Source of the DNA: JBCDGZ01 sp038750655
GTDB lineage: Bacteria; Bacteroidota; Bacteroidia; Chitinophagales; Saprospiraceae
DNA length: 64,000 bases
Assembly: GCA_038750655.1 (NCBI GenBank)
Contig: JBCDGZ010000001.1
Coordinates: forward strand, 1-64,000
Direction of reading: 5' to 3'
This document shows, piece by piece, positions 35,473-43,167 of the stretch. The translations under genes and the position numbers were made by a program. A model generated the notes under the pieces. That model did no database searches. It was not told where the DNA came from and saw nothing but the letters and a program-made list of their open reading frames with translations. Within the stretch, counting starts at the first letter, position 1. Every line of letters begins with the position of its first letter.

Positions 35473-36885
35473 TTAGTTATACATTTGGGCTAACAATTTT
35501 TTCTCGTCAAATTCTCCATCCGGCTGATCAATAGGTATGGAAATGGTAAAGCTGGTTCCCTCGCCCGGGGTAGATTGTAGGTGAATGCCGCCGCCCATCG
35601 CCGCTACAATTTTTTTGCAAGTAGCCAGGCCAATTCCCGAGCCTTCGTACTCTTGGCGCGTGTGGAGTTTGGTAAAGATGTCAAATATTTTGCTTTGGTA
35701 CTCCTCTGGAATGCCGATGCCATTATCACGGATACTGATGTAGTGTGCCATCCCTGTTTTTTGAAAGGTAATGTTGATGATGGGGGCGCGGTCAGGGTGA
35801 TGAAATTTGATAGCATTGCTGAGCAGGTTTTGAAAGAGCTGGACGAGGAAGGTTGGATTGCCGGTGATGCTGGGCAGCGGGCGGGGAATGTTGATCTGCG
35901 CCTCTTTATTTTGAATACTAAAAGCGAGGTTATTTTTTACAATCAGCAGCATATCGTTGAGGTTGACTTCCTTGACGCCCTGATCGTAATTATTGAGTCG
36001 AGAATATTGTAAGAGATCATCCAGTAGGCGGTGCATGCGATCGGTTCCGTCCATGACGTATTCCATAAATTCTTCATTATTGGCGCTGAGTTGATCGCCA
36101 AGGTTGCGTTTAAGCAATTGGGTGTACATCTTAATCATACGCAGCGGCTCTTTGAGATCGTGGGAGACCGCATAGGCAAACTGTTCGAGGTTTTCGTTGA
36201 GCTGCCGGAGTTCTATTTCATTAATCTTTCGGGCTTCGGCCTGTTCGGTCAGCTCGTCTTTTTGGTGGATCAGGAGCTGTTCTTTTTCTTTAAGCTGACT
36301 GACGATGCGACTTTTATCGCGGGCATAGATGTAAAACAGTAGGCTATTGAAGGCAAAGATCAGCGCCCAGTTCCAGTAGTAATGGCCGGGGCGATCCAAG
36401 GGCAGTTGATGGACATAGGAGATGGCGCTACTATTTTCGAGCACATAATAATAGAGTGCAAGCCCCTGCACCAGCAATAGCCAAATGAGGCCCGAAAGGC
36501 GAGAGTTGATCACAAAGGCCAACAGTGGCAAGGCCCCCAGCCAAAGCAATTGACTAGAGTAGATGCCTCCCCGCTTCAACAGGGATACGGACAGTAGGGC
36601 GAAGAAAACCAGGACTAGCCCATTACCGGAAAAGCGTATGTTGGCGCCGTGTCGGAATAGAAAGATCAGGGGTAGGCAGGCCAACATCGGTAGGAAGGCC
36701 GGGAGGGGTAGCTTGGGCAGCAAGCTCATTTTGAGAAATGCATAAGCAACAGCGGCTACCAGCATTAGTAAATGTATGGTGCTTACTATCTTTGCCTTGC
36801 GATAGATATGTTCAGAATGATTGAAGCGATTAGAAATCGTTACTTCATACCATGAATTCAGTGTACGCGGTACATTGTTATACAT
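35473..36885 (-). CDS. Membrane histidine kinase
   Basis: A 470-residue sensor kinase. The N-terminal part (about 30-195) has six or so hydrophobic helices with short loops, then a coiled coil (about 195-235). HisKA follows with AVSHDLKEPLRMI (His near 242), then a HATPase domain with DNGIGIPEE and GSGIGLATCKKI boxes (to about 455). The SHDLKEPLR form is of the phytochrome/NarX-like HisKA group common in Bacteroidota. No receiver or regulator gene is directly downstream. The nearest regulator is the divergent AraC gene, 184 bp upstream, which lacks a receiver, so the partner is unclear. Confidence 0.88.
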   Translation of the reverse strand: MYNNVPRTLNSWYEVTISNRFNHSEHIYRKAKIVSTIHLLMLVAAVAYAFLKMSLLPKLPLPAFLPMLACLPLIFLFRHGANIRFSGNGLVLVFFALLSVSLLKRGGIYSSQLLWLGALPLLAFVINSRLSGLIWLLLVQGLALYYYVLENSSAISYVHQLPLDRPGHYYWNWALIFAFNSLLFYIYARDKSRIVSQLKEKEQLLIHQKDELTEQAEARKINEIELRQLNENLEQFAYAVSHDLKEPLRMIKMYTQLLKRNLGDQLSANNEEFMEYVMDGTDRMHRLLDDLLQYSRLNNYDQGVKEVNLNDMLLIVKNNLAFSIQNKEAQINIPRPLPSITGNPTFLVQLFQNLLSNAIKFHHPDRAPIINITFQKTGMAHYISIRDNGIGIPEEYQSKIFDIFTKLHTRQEYEGSGIGLATCKKIVAAMGGGIHLQSTPGEGTSFTISIPIDQPDGEFDEKKLLAQMYN

Positions 36886-37069
36886 TATAAATTAGTAGAT
36901 TGAAGTGATCTTAGAATCTTAGCTGTATTGCTTTGTGCCGTTGGCACCGTTTGTAGGTCAAAATTCGTGGAGAGGAATGTGGATATACTTTCAAGTATAT
37001 TCTTCACAAAGAAAACAAAAGATATGCCAAGGAAAATCAATATTTTATTTACCCAACCAACAGACCACC

Positions 37070-37975
37070 ATGAGTGATCCCAAGGTCATTCCCCAGGTAA
37101 GCTTTAGCGAAAGGCAACGCAAGGCTTTTGAGTTTGAAGTCCTATTCTCCAAAGATCTCCTGGAGCGCGCCCGCCCGGAAAATTTCAATCCCTATCGGCC
37201 CTATCGCATCTCTTTCTACGCCCTGCTCTTCATCGTCAAGGGAGAGGGAGAACACATCATCGACTTCAAACGCTACGCCTATCGCCCCGGCAGTATCATC
37301 TTCATCTCCCGGGAGCAAGTACACGCCTTTGTAAAGAATGAGGAGCTGGAAGCCTACTTCCTTATTTTCACCGAAGCCTTTTTGGAAAAAAGTAGCTTGG
37401 GTTCCAACTTGATGCAACAGCTCAGCCTCTACCACTACCACCTGTTCAGCCCCGTTCTACAGCTCAAAGAAGGGCAGTTCCGTCTCTTTCTCGATCTCAT
37501 TCTCCACCTCAAAAAAGAATACGAGGCCCCCGATGATTTTGTCACCGAGGAAATTATGCAGTCGGGAATGAAAGTTATCCTCTGCCTAGCCGAGCGCATC
37601 CGCCGGGCCAATAGTGAACAGCCTAGCCATAGTTTCTACCACAAAGAGTTTATCCGCTTCCGTAATCTGCTCCACCATCACGTCAAAGAAAACCGCAAGG
37701 TCAAATTCTACGCTGATACCATGTCAGTCTCCACCAAAAAGCTCAACCGAATCACCAACGAAATCATCCAACGCCCCGCTAAAGCCTTCATCAGCGAAGT
37801 CCTCATGATGGAAATCAAGCGCCTCCTCATGAACACCAGCCTAAGCATCAAAGAAATTGCCTACCAAACTGGCTTCGATGCTCCTACCAATTTTGTAAAA
37901 TTCTTTAGAAACTACGCCGGGCAAACCCCTGCTGATTTTCGCAAACAGTTTTGGAATGTAAGGGCTTTGGATTGA
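37070..37975 (+). CDS. AraC-family transcriptional regulator
   Basis: A 301-residue regulator with an N-terminal cupin-like sensing domain (about 15-165, RPGSIIFISREQVHAF typical of AraC_binding) and a C-terminal double helix-turn-helix (about 200-295, SIKEIAYQTGFDAPTNFVKF as the second recognition region). I place the start at ATG 37070, in line with family members. An upstream start at 36935 would add 45 residues without homologous look. It is divergent from the membrane kinase, so the 184-bp gap probably holds both promoters. The inducer is unknown. Confidence 0.88.
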   Translation: MSDPKVIPQVSFSERQRKAFEFEVLFSKDLLERARPENFNPYRPYRISFYALLFIVKGEGEHIIDFKRYAYRPGSIIFISREQVHAFVKNEELEAYFLIFTEAFLEKSSLGSNLMQQLSLYHYHLFSPVLQLKEGQFRLFLDLILHLKKEYEAPDDFVTEEIMQSGMKVILCLAERIRRANSEQPSHSFYHKEFIRFRNLLHHHVKENRKVKFYADTMSVSTKKLNRITNEIIQRPAKAFISEVLMMEIKRLLMNTSLSIKEIAYQTGFDAPTNFVKFFRNYAGQTPADFRKQFWNVRALD

Positions 37976-37983
37976 GGAGTGGA

Positions 37984-38115
37984 AAGTCGCCGTGTCCCTT
38001 CGTAGGAAACACGGCTCGGACTTCATTAAGGGAGGACCGGACAAACGAAAAATCGCAGTGTCTCTCGCAGAGGACAGGGACACCATCTGTCTGATTATTA
38101 TCATTGTCAGACCGC
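37984..38115. repeat. Diverged hairpin repeats downstream of the AraC gene
   Basis: Two related hairpin units: AAGTC-GCCGTGT with ACACGGC-tcg-GACTT (37984-38023), and GTGTC with GACAC around CTCTCGCAGAG (38058-38083). Both have the form TCGC-n-GTGTC-CT-TCG-AG-GGA-ACA. A third palindrome GTCTGA/TCAGAC follows (38088-38111). The first hairpin could also end AraC transcription, though it has no T-run. Confidence 0.5.
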
Positions 38116-38400
38116 CCGTCTCCCAATGTTAATTCTCTGTAAACCCAGTGTAAAGCTATCAATTATCCAGGATAGAGATAAAATAATATTCTGCTGTACC
38201 TCGAAACAGCTCTATTTAATTCATTTTTTGCAAGATTAACCTCTACTTCTTACTGAACACCACAGCGCAGTCCAAAATTATGCTCTTTTTGTAGAAAAAG
38301 GAGGTGTCCCGTTTTGATCATATTTGAACCTCTTTTGATCTATTCTGTTCCTATTTTTCCGTACATATTTGCACTGTTGTTACTAATAAAAACGACTAGG
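38116..38400. other. Intergenic stretch before the CotH-like gene
   Basis: AT-rich sequence with no gene seen. The frame of the downstream gene is open from 38314, but the added residues do not look like coding sequence of a signal peptide in the right place. No clear promoter match was found. Confidence 0.4.
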
Positions 38401-39453
38401 ATGAAAAAGATTTTCAAAAAAGGAGGAAGGGTCATAATAGCCTTGCTCTTTGTCGGAACACTAACGGCCACTACGACCTCTACTCAACCGAGTATCTTTG
38501 ATCTGATGCACCATCAAGAAGTGTTGGAAGTGACCTTGGAGACAGACATTGAATTGTTGAAAAGTGATCGCGCGCTGGAGCAATCGCTGCCCGCTCGTCT
38601 GAGCTTCGTCGATGCCACGGGCAAGGAGCAGTACTGGCGGCTGAAAGTCGAACAGCGCGGGCGCTTTCGTCGGATGACCTGTAGCGATGTTCCGCCGCTG
38701 AAACTGAAATTCAAAAAAGCGGACTTGCACATTGCTGGCTTGGCCAAATTCAACGATATGAAACTGGTAACCCAGTGCGTCAAAGATAAAGCAGAGGCTC
38801 AGATTCTGTTGAAAAAGGAATTTCTCGGCTACAAGCTGTACAACGAACTTTCTCCAAACAGCTTCCGCGTGCAACTGCTGCGGATTACCTATAAAGATAC
38901 CAATACCAAAAAGAAGCGCAAGCAATGGGCGTTCCTCATCGAAGATACTGCCCAGCTTCGGGCCAGAATGGGAGCGGAAAAGTGTGAGGGCTGCTACAAC
39001 CTGAGCCCCGACCGCTTCGATGCTGACGAATTGCAGCAACTGGCCTTGTTCCAGTATATGATCGGGAATGCTGACTGGAGCCTCAAGCACCTGCGCAATG
39101 TGAAGCTGATGCGCAAAGAGGGAAGAATCATCGTCGTTCCGTACGATTTTGACTTTTCTGGACTGGTGGCGGCTCCCTACGCTATCCCTAGCCCCGATCT
39201 AGGGCAAAGATCTATTCGTCAGCGTCTTTATCTGGGATTTGAAGAGGACCCAAAAGAGCTGGAAGCGGGGTTGAGTGTTTTGAAAGGTAAGAAAAAACAG
39301 TTACTGGATTTATTGAAATCACAGCGATACCTGAGCATCGTACACCGTCGAGAAGTTAAAGACTACCTAAAGGAATTTTTTGACGGGACGACCATAGAGT
39401 GGCCAATGGGCCAGGGAGCCAACAGCGTCCGTAGTGTCGTTGAGGCCGAGTAA
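38401..39453 (+). CDS. CotH-like kinase-fold protein, exported
   Basis: A 350-residue protein with a hydrophobic N-terminus (about residues 11-25), probably a signal peptide or anchor. The middle and C-terminal part has YMIGNADWSLKHLRNVKLM near residue 222 and IVVPYDFDFSGLV near residue 243. A conserved N-x-D-W ... N ... PYDFD arrangement like this is the signature of the CotH-like protein-kinase fold and related spore-coat-type proteins. CotH phosphorylates secreted proteins in Bacillus; a similar role here is inference. Start chosen at ATG 38401, directly before the KK-rich signal region; a longer frame from 38314 would place a second hydrophobic stretch in front. Neighbours give no further hint. 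Confidence 0.55.
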   Translation: MKKIFKKGGRVIIALLFVGTLTATTTSTQPSIFDLMHHQEVLEVTLETDIELLKSDRALEQSLPARLSFVDATGKEQYWRLKVEQRGRFRRMTCSDVPPLKLKFKKADLHIAGLAKFNDMKLVTQCVKDKAEAQILLKKEFLGYKLYNELSPNSFRVQLLRITYKDTNTKKKRKQWAFLIEDTAQLRARMGAEKCEGCYNLSPDRFDADELQQLALFQYMIGNADWSLKHLRNVKLMRKEGRIIVVPYDFDFSGLVAAPYAIPSPDLGQRSIRQRLYLGFEEDPKELEAGLSVLKGKKKQLLDLLKSQRYLSIVHRREVKDYLKEFFDGTTIEWPMGQGANSVRSVVEAE

Positions 39454-39458
39454 GAGTC

Positions 39459-40370
39459 TTAAAACTGGTCTACCTCACGGTAGGCATCGATGACCCGCTG
39501 CTCTCCGGCTTCACCCGCTATTGAGTTGCCGTGCTCCATCCCTACAATGCCTTGAAAGCCCTTGCGGTGGAGGTGCGCAAAAACATTGCGGTAGTTGATC
39601 TCCCCCGATGTCGGCTCCTTGCGCCCTGGGTTATCGCCCACCTGGAAATAGGCAATCTCCTCCCAGGCTTGATCAATGTTGGGGAGGAGATTGCCTTCGG
39701 TGATTTGCTGGTGATAGAGGTCGTTCAGAATCTTGCAGGCCGGACTGTCCACCGCCTTACAAATCGCGTAGGCCTGCGCAATCTTGGTCAATATCAGACC
39801 CGGATGATCCCGGAAATTCAGCGGCTCCAGTACCATCACCAGCCCGTGCGGCTCCAAAATAGCACTGGCTTGCTTGAGCGATTCGATCAGGTGAGCCGTC
39901 TGAAAGCCCATATCCTGCCGAGGATCAACATGCCCCGGCACCACCGTCATCCACCTCGCATTGACCCGCTTAGCGACTTCCACCGACGCTTTGATCTCCG
40001 AAAGAAATTGCGCGCGCTTGTCCGCATCGCCGCTGCTGAGGCTGGGCTTGTGCCAGTAGATGGTATGAGCCACAAAGACACCCATTTGCATCCCGTGCTT
40101 AGCCATGCGATCGGCGATTTTTTGCTGGACGGCTACCTCGCGCTTGCGCATCTCGTTATCCTCCAAAGCTCGAAAGCCCCGCTCCGCCATAAAGTCGAGC
40201 TGACTCATCAGGTCTTGGCCAGCGCTTTGCTGGAACATGCCGAAGTGTGGGGCGTAGTTGAGCTGGAAGGGGGTGGGGCTTTGGGGATTAGCGGCTAGGA
40301 GGGGAAGACTGGTCAGTCCGACGCCGAAGGCGGCGGCGGTATTTTTCTTCAAAAAACTTCTTCTGCGCAT
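39459..40370 (-). CDS. Tat-exported sugar isomerase/epimerase-like TIM-barrel protein
   Basis: A 303-residue protein. The N-terminus MRRRSFLKKNTAAAFG is a twin-arginine signal followed by a hydrophobic run, so it is probably exported folded. The rest is an AP-endonuclease-2/hydroxypyruvate-isomerase-like TIM barrel. Metal-ligand candidates are in VLEPLNFRDHPG (Glu), LNDLYHQQITEGN (Asp and His) and the late GMEHGNS (Glu). It most resembles hydroxypyruvate isomerase-like proteins. A longer frame to 40652 exists but overlaps the ternary-system gene and lacks the Tat signal at its start, so ATG 40370 is chosen. The substrate is unknown. Confidence 0.82.
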   Translation of the reverse strand: MRRRSFLKKNTAAAFGVGLTSLPLLAANPQSPTPFQLNYAPHFGMFQQSAGQDLMSQLDFMAERGFRALEDNEMRKREVAVQQKIADRMAKHGMQMGVFVAHTIYWHKPSLSSGDADKRAQFLSEIKASVEVAKRVNARWMTVVPGHVDPRQDMGFQTAHLIESLKQASAILEPHGLVMVLEPLNFRDHPGLILTKIAQAYAICKAVDSPACKILNDLYHQQITEGNLLPNIDQAWEEIAYFQVGDNPGRKEPTSGEINYRNVFAHLHRKGFQGIVGMEHGNSIAGEAGEQRVIDAYREVDQF

Positions 40371-40428
40371 AGATAAAGTCAGATTTGGTGCATGATCGAA
40401 ATACGAAAGGTAAGCATTTCGATTAGTG

Positions 40429-43167
40429 CTACAAAGCAGCGGCTTGGTAGATCGACACTTTCCCATCATTAAACAAAAGGGCAAAACCCTTACGGAGTGG
40501 TGCCTGCAAAATCGCGATGATCTCCTGTTTGCCCACCTTAACGACCTCCCGTAGCTCCGGTGTCGTCTGCCGATTGCTGACATCGTAAATATGGACCTCC
40601 TCTCTGGTGGCAATCGCCAGCCCTTCATCAATAAAGACCATTCCAATGACATTTAAATCCGTGGCAAAGAATTGACCGATGGGGGCTAAATGGGCACTGG
40701 TAGGGCGGAAATACAAGCAGCCCGCATTGGTATGTACAATGAGTCGGAAGGCGGTGTTGGGAGGAGAAAAATAAAGGCCGTGTAAGCTGGCCTTCAGCGC
40801 CAGGGTTTCCGCTTCTATCGTTTTGGAAAAACGAATGAGGTTGCCCTGATCGATGAAATAGTAAAAATTGTTGTGATAGGCCAACAGGTCGCTTTTTGTC
40901 CATAGGGTAGAATGCCGATCACGTGCGTTTACCGAAATCGCCGTCAGATGGGAAGATAGTAGCTTACCGTCCAGGGAATATTCCTCCAACTGTGCTTTTC
41001 CTCCCGCATTGGTCAGTACGCTGATTTGCGTGGCAGAAGTAATCAGGCATCCTAGATTGGGGAAAGGAAGGAAATGAGCGGATTCGACTCGAATATCCTG
41101 ATAAAAATGCTGACCAGCCTTCAGGGTGACGGCGTCCAATTGATCATTGAGCAAGGTGTATAGAAACATCCGATTGCCTAAGTGTGGAGCCGCTAGGAAG
41201 TGGACGGAAAAATGGGATAAGGGGCCTCCCATACAATCTGTGTAAGTATTGCCTTTCCAATCGCAGCGCGTGATATAGAGCCTTCCGTTTTTGATGCCTG
41301 CTGCGAGAAAGCCATCATAGCCATTCATCGCATTTCGCCAGCGAGTGACGCCATCCAAATTGAAACGCCGAACGGGTTGAAAAGAATTTTGCAATTTTAC
41401 CTTGGGCCGACTCACTGGATGTTGAGAAATGTAGCGGTTAATATCCGAATAAACCAGCTGATCTTTGGGCAGAAAATGCCGCAGCTGGTGCAACTGATCG
41501 TACTGGCCACGGCCCGCTTGCTCACTGATAATCTCATAGGCCAGCTCGCGCGAAGTCGCCTGTATTTCCTCCGACAGCAGCCCTCTATTCAGGACCTGCA
41601 ATACGCTGAGAAACCTATTCTTTTTATAACTGGGCGTATGATTTTCGTACACTTGCTTCAAGCCCAAAGACAAGGCTTCTTCCTCTTCGTGAAGTTTAAA
41701 ATAATGCAGCAAACATTCCTCCGCCTTCACTGTTTCTTGCCAGCCCAGCAGCAGCATATCTTTGGCCCGCCCCGGCTGCTCCAGCTTCCCCTCATAAATG
41801 CGAGCCGCCTCCAAATAATTCATCTGTACTACCCGCTGCTTCGCCGCCGCCTCATAGGCATCCGTAGCCTTCGGCCGATCCCCCAACTGCTGGTACAAGT
41901 CGCCAACCTTCTCGGACTTTCCTAGCTCTTCGTACAGCTCAATGGCCTCAAACAGCAAGCCGCCCTCCTCCAGGCACTGCGCCGCCAACTGCTTATTTTC
42001 CAAATGCTCCATATACAAAGCGGCCGCCTCCCGATGGAACTGCCCCTGCTTTAAAACATTGGCTGCCGCGTGAAAATCCCCCAGAAGTTGGGCGTAGATG
42101 TAGGCCGCTTTGCGATATTCCTTTTGTCGAATCATTTCCTTCGCTGTATCGGTGTACATGGCCCGCAACTTGAAGTAATGATCGCCCAGATCCCAGCCAT
42201 CCACTTGTTGCCCGCCGCCCAGTTTCCGCAGGTTGAAATCAGTATTGCGGCGAGACAGTCGGCCAGAAGGCGTCGCCTTACCTCGCCCTGCGTATTTGCC
42301 ATCGAGCGGTAAGGCATAGCGCAGGGCCTCTTCGGGGTTGTCTTTAAACAAATCCATTAGACGGCGAATTTCTTTATCTCGCTGATTGTCTAGGTCGGCC
42401 AATTGGCGTCGCGCCCAACTGTCAAAGCGATCGAGTAAGCCGGGCGAAGAGGGGCCCGTTATATCTCCACCACCGCCGCCTTGGCCTTGCGGCAGCTTGT
42501 CCAGCGCATCATTCAGTTTGTCCGATAAGCCCAAGGCTCGGCGCAGGGCTGCCCGGCGGAGCTTGTTGGTCAGACTCTCTGGGTTCTCTTCTTTGTCCAA
42601 GCCCGGCAGCTCCTCCAGGGGCTTTTGATCGATTTCAGCGCCTAGATTTTCGAGTAATTCTTCCGGCGGCGTTTTCGGCATGCTGATGTTGCGCAGTTTG
42701 GGACGAAGGGGGAGCCCCGGGTGTGCTTTTTTCCAATTGACCTCTTTAGGGAGTGGGTAGAGCAGGTAGTCAGAAAAGTCAATCTGATCCGATTGGGCAA
42801 AGCCAACCAGGCCGATGCTGGGATGAAAAACCTGGAAATCGTAGAGCAGCAGCCCCTCCAACTCTTCATCGCTAAGACTTGGGTAGAGCTGTGCGTTGAC
42901 GGGCAGGCAAAGTCGGGGGCCGTGCCAGCCATAGGCTGGAAGCCAGCTCGCTGCCTCTGGCACCTCCTCGCCGGGAAAGCTAAGCAGCAGGCCCGCCACC
43001 TCCGGGGATTGCCGCGAAGCGGGCAGGGCATAGGCCCTCAACTTCGACAGGGGCAAGCCCCAGCGGTTGATGATCGGCAGCCAATCTTCGGGATTTTGAC
43101 CGCGAATAAAGACTGCTGCCGCTGCGCGCTGCTGTTGGGGATGATATTTTAAGGTCAACTGTATCAT
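40429..43167 (-). CDS. Ternary-system protein with TPR repeats and C-terminal beta-propeller (bpX6-like)
   Basis: A 912-residue cytosolic protein, last gene of the MoxR/vWA operon. The N-terminal domain (about 1-165) matches in feel the bpX family placed at the start of such proteins (Pfam bpX6, from memory). A charged linker with a glycine run (about 165-240) follows. Helical TPR-like repeats lie at about 330-510 (AAYIYAQLLGDFHAAANVLK, AIELYEELGKSEKVGDLY). A beta-propeller fills about 605-910. TPR and propeller parts suggest a scaffold or target-recognition role. No enzymatic motif is seen. It overlaps the vWA gene by 4 bp (43164-43167), so both are translated together. The family number is uncertain. 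Confidence 0.7.
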   Translation of the reverse strand: MIQLTLKYHPQQQRAAAAVFIRGQNPEDWLPIINRWGLPLSKLRAYALPASRQSPEVAGLLLSFPGEEVPEAASWLPAYGWHGPRLCLPVNAQLYPSLSDEELEGLLLYDFQVFHPSIGLVGFAQSDQIDFSDYLLYPLPKEVNWKKAHPGLPLRPKLRNISMPKTPPEELLENLGAEIDQKPLEELPGLDKEENPESLTNKLRRAALRRALGLSDKLNDALDKLPQGQGGGGGDITGPSSPGLLDRFDSWARRQLADLDNQRDKEIRRLMDLFKDNPEEALRYALPLDGKYAGRGKATPSGRLSRRNTDFNLRKLGGGQQVDGWDLGDHYFKLRAMYTDTAKEMIRQKEYRKAAYIYAQLLGDFHAAANVLKQGQFHREAAALYMEHLENKQLAAQCLEEGGLLFEAIELYEELGKSEKVGDLYQQLGDRPKATDAYEAAAKQRVVQMNYLEAARIYEGKLEQPGRAKDMLLLGWQETVKAEECLLHYFKLHEEEEALSLGLKQVYENHTPSYKKNRFLSVLQVLNRGLLSEEIQATSRELAYEIISEQAGRGQYDQLHQLRHFLPKDQLVYSDINRYISQHPVSRPKVKLQNSFQPVRRFNLDGVTRWRNAMNGYDGFLAAGIKNGRLYITRCDWKGNTYTDCMGGPLSHFSVHFLAAPHLGNRMFLYTLLNDQLDAVTLKAGQHFYQDIRVESAHFLPFPNLGCLITSATQISVLTNAGGKAQLEEYSLDGKLLSSHLTAISVNARDRHSTLWTKSDLLAYHNNFYYFIDQGNLIRFSKTIEAETLALKASLHGLYFSPPNTAFRLIVHTNAGCLYFRPTSAHLAPIGQFFATDLNVIGMVFIDEGLAIATREEVHIYDVSNRQTTPELREVVKVGKQEIIAILQAPLRKGFALLFNDGKVSIYQAAAL

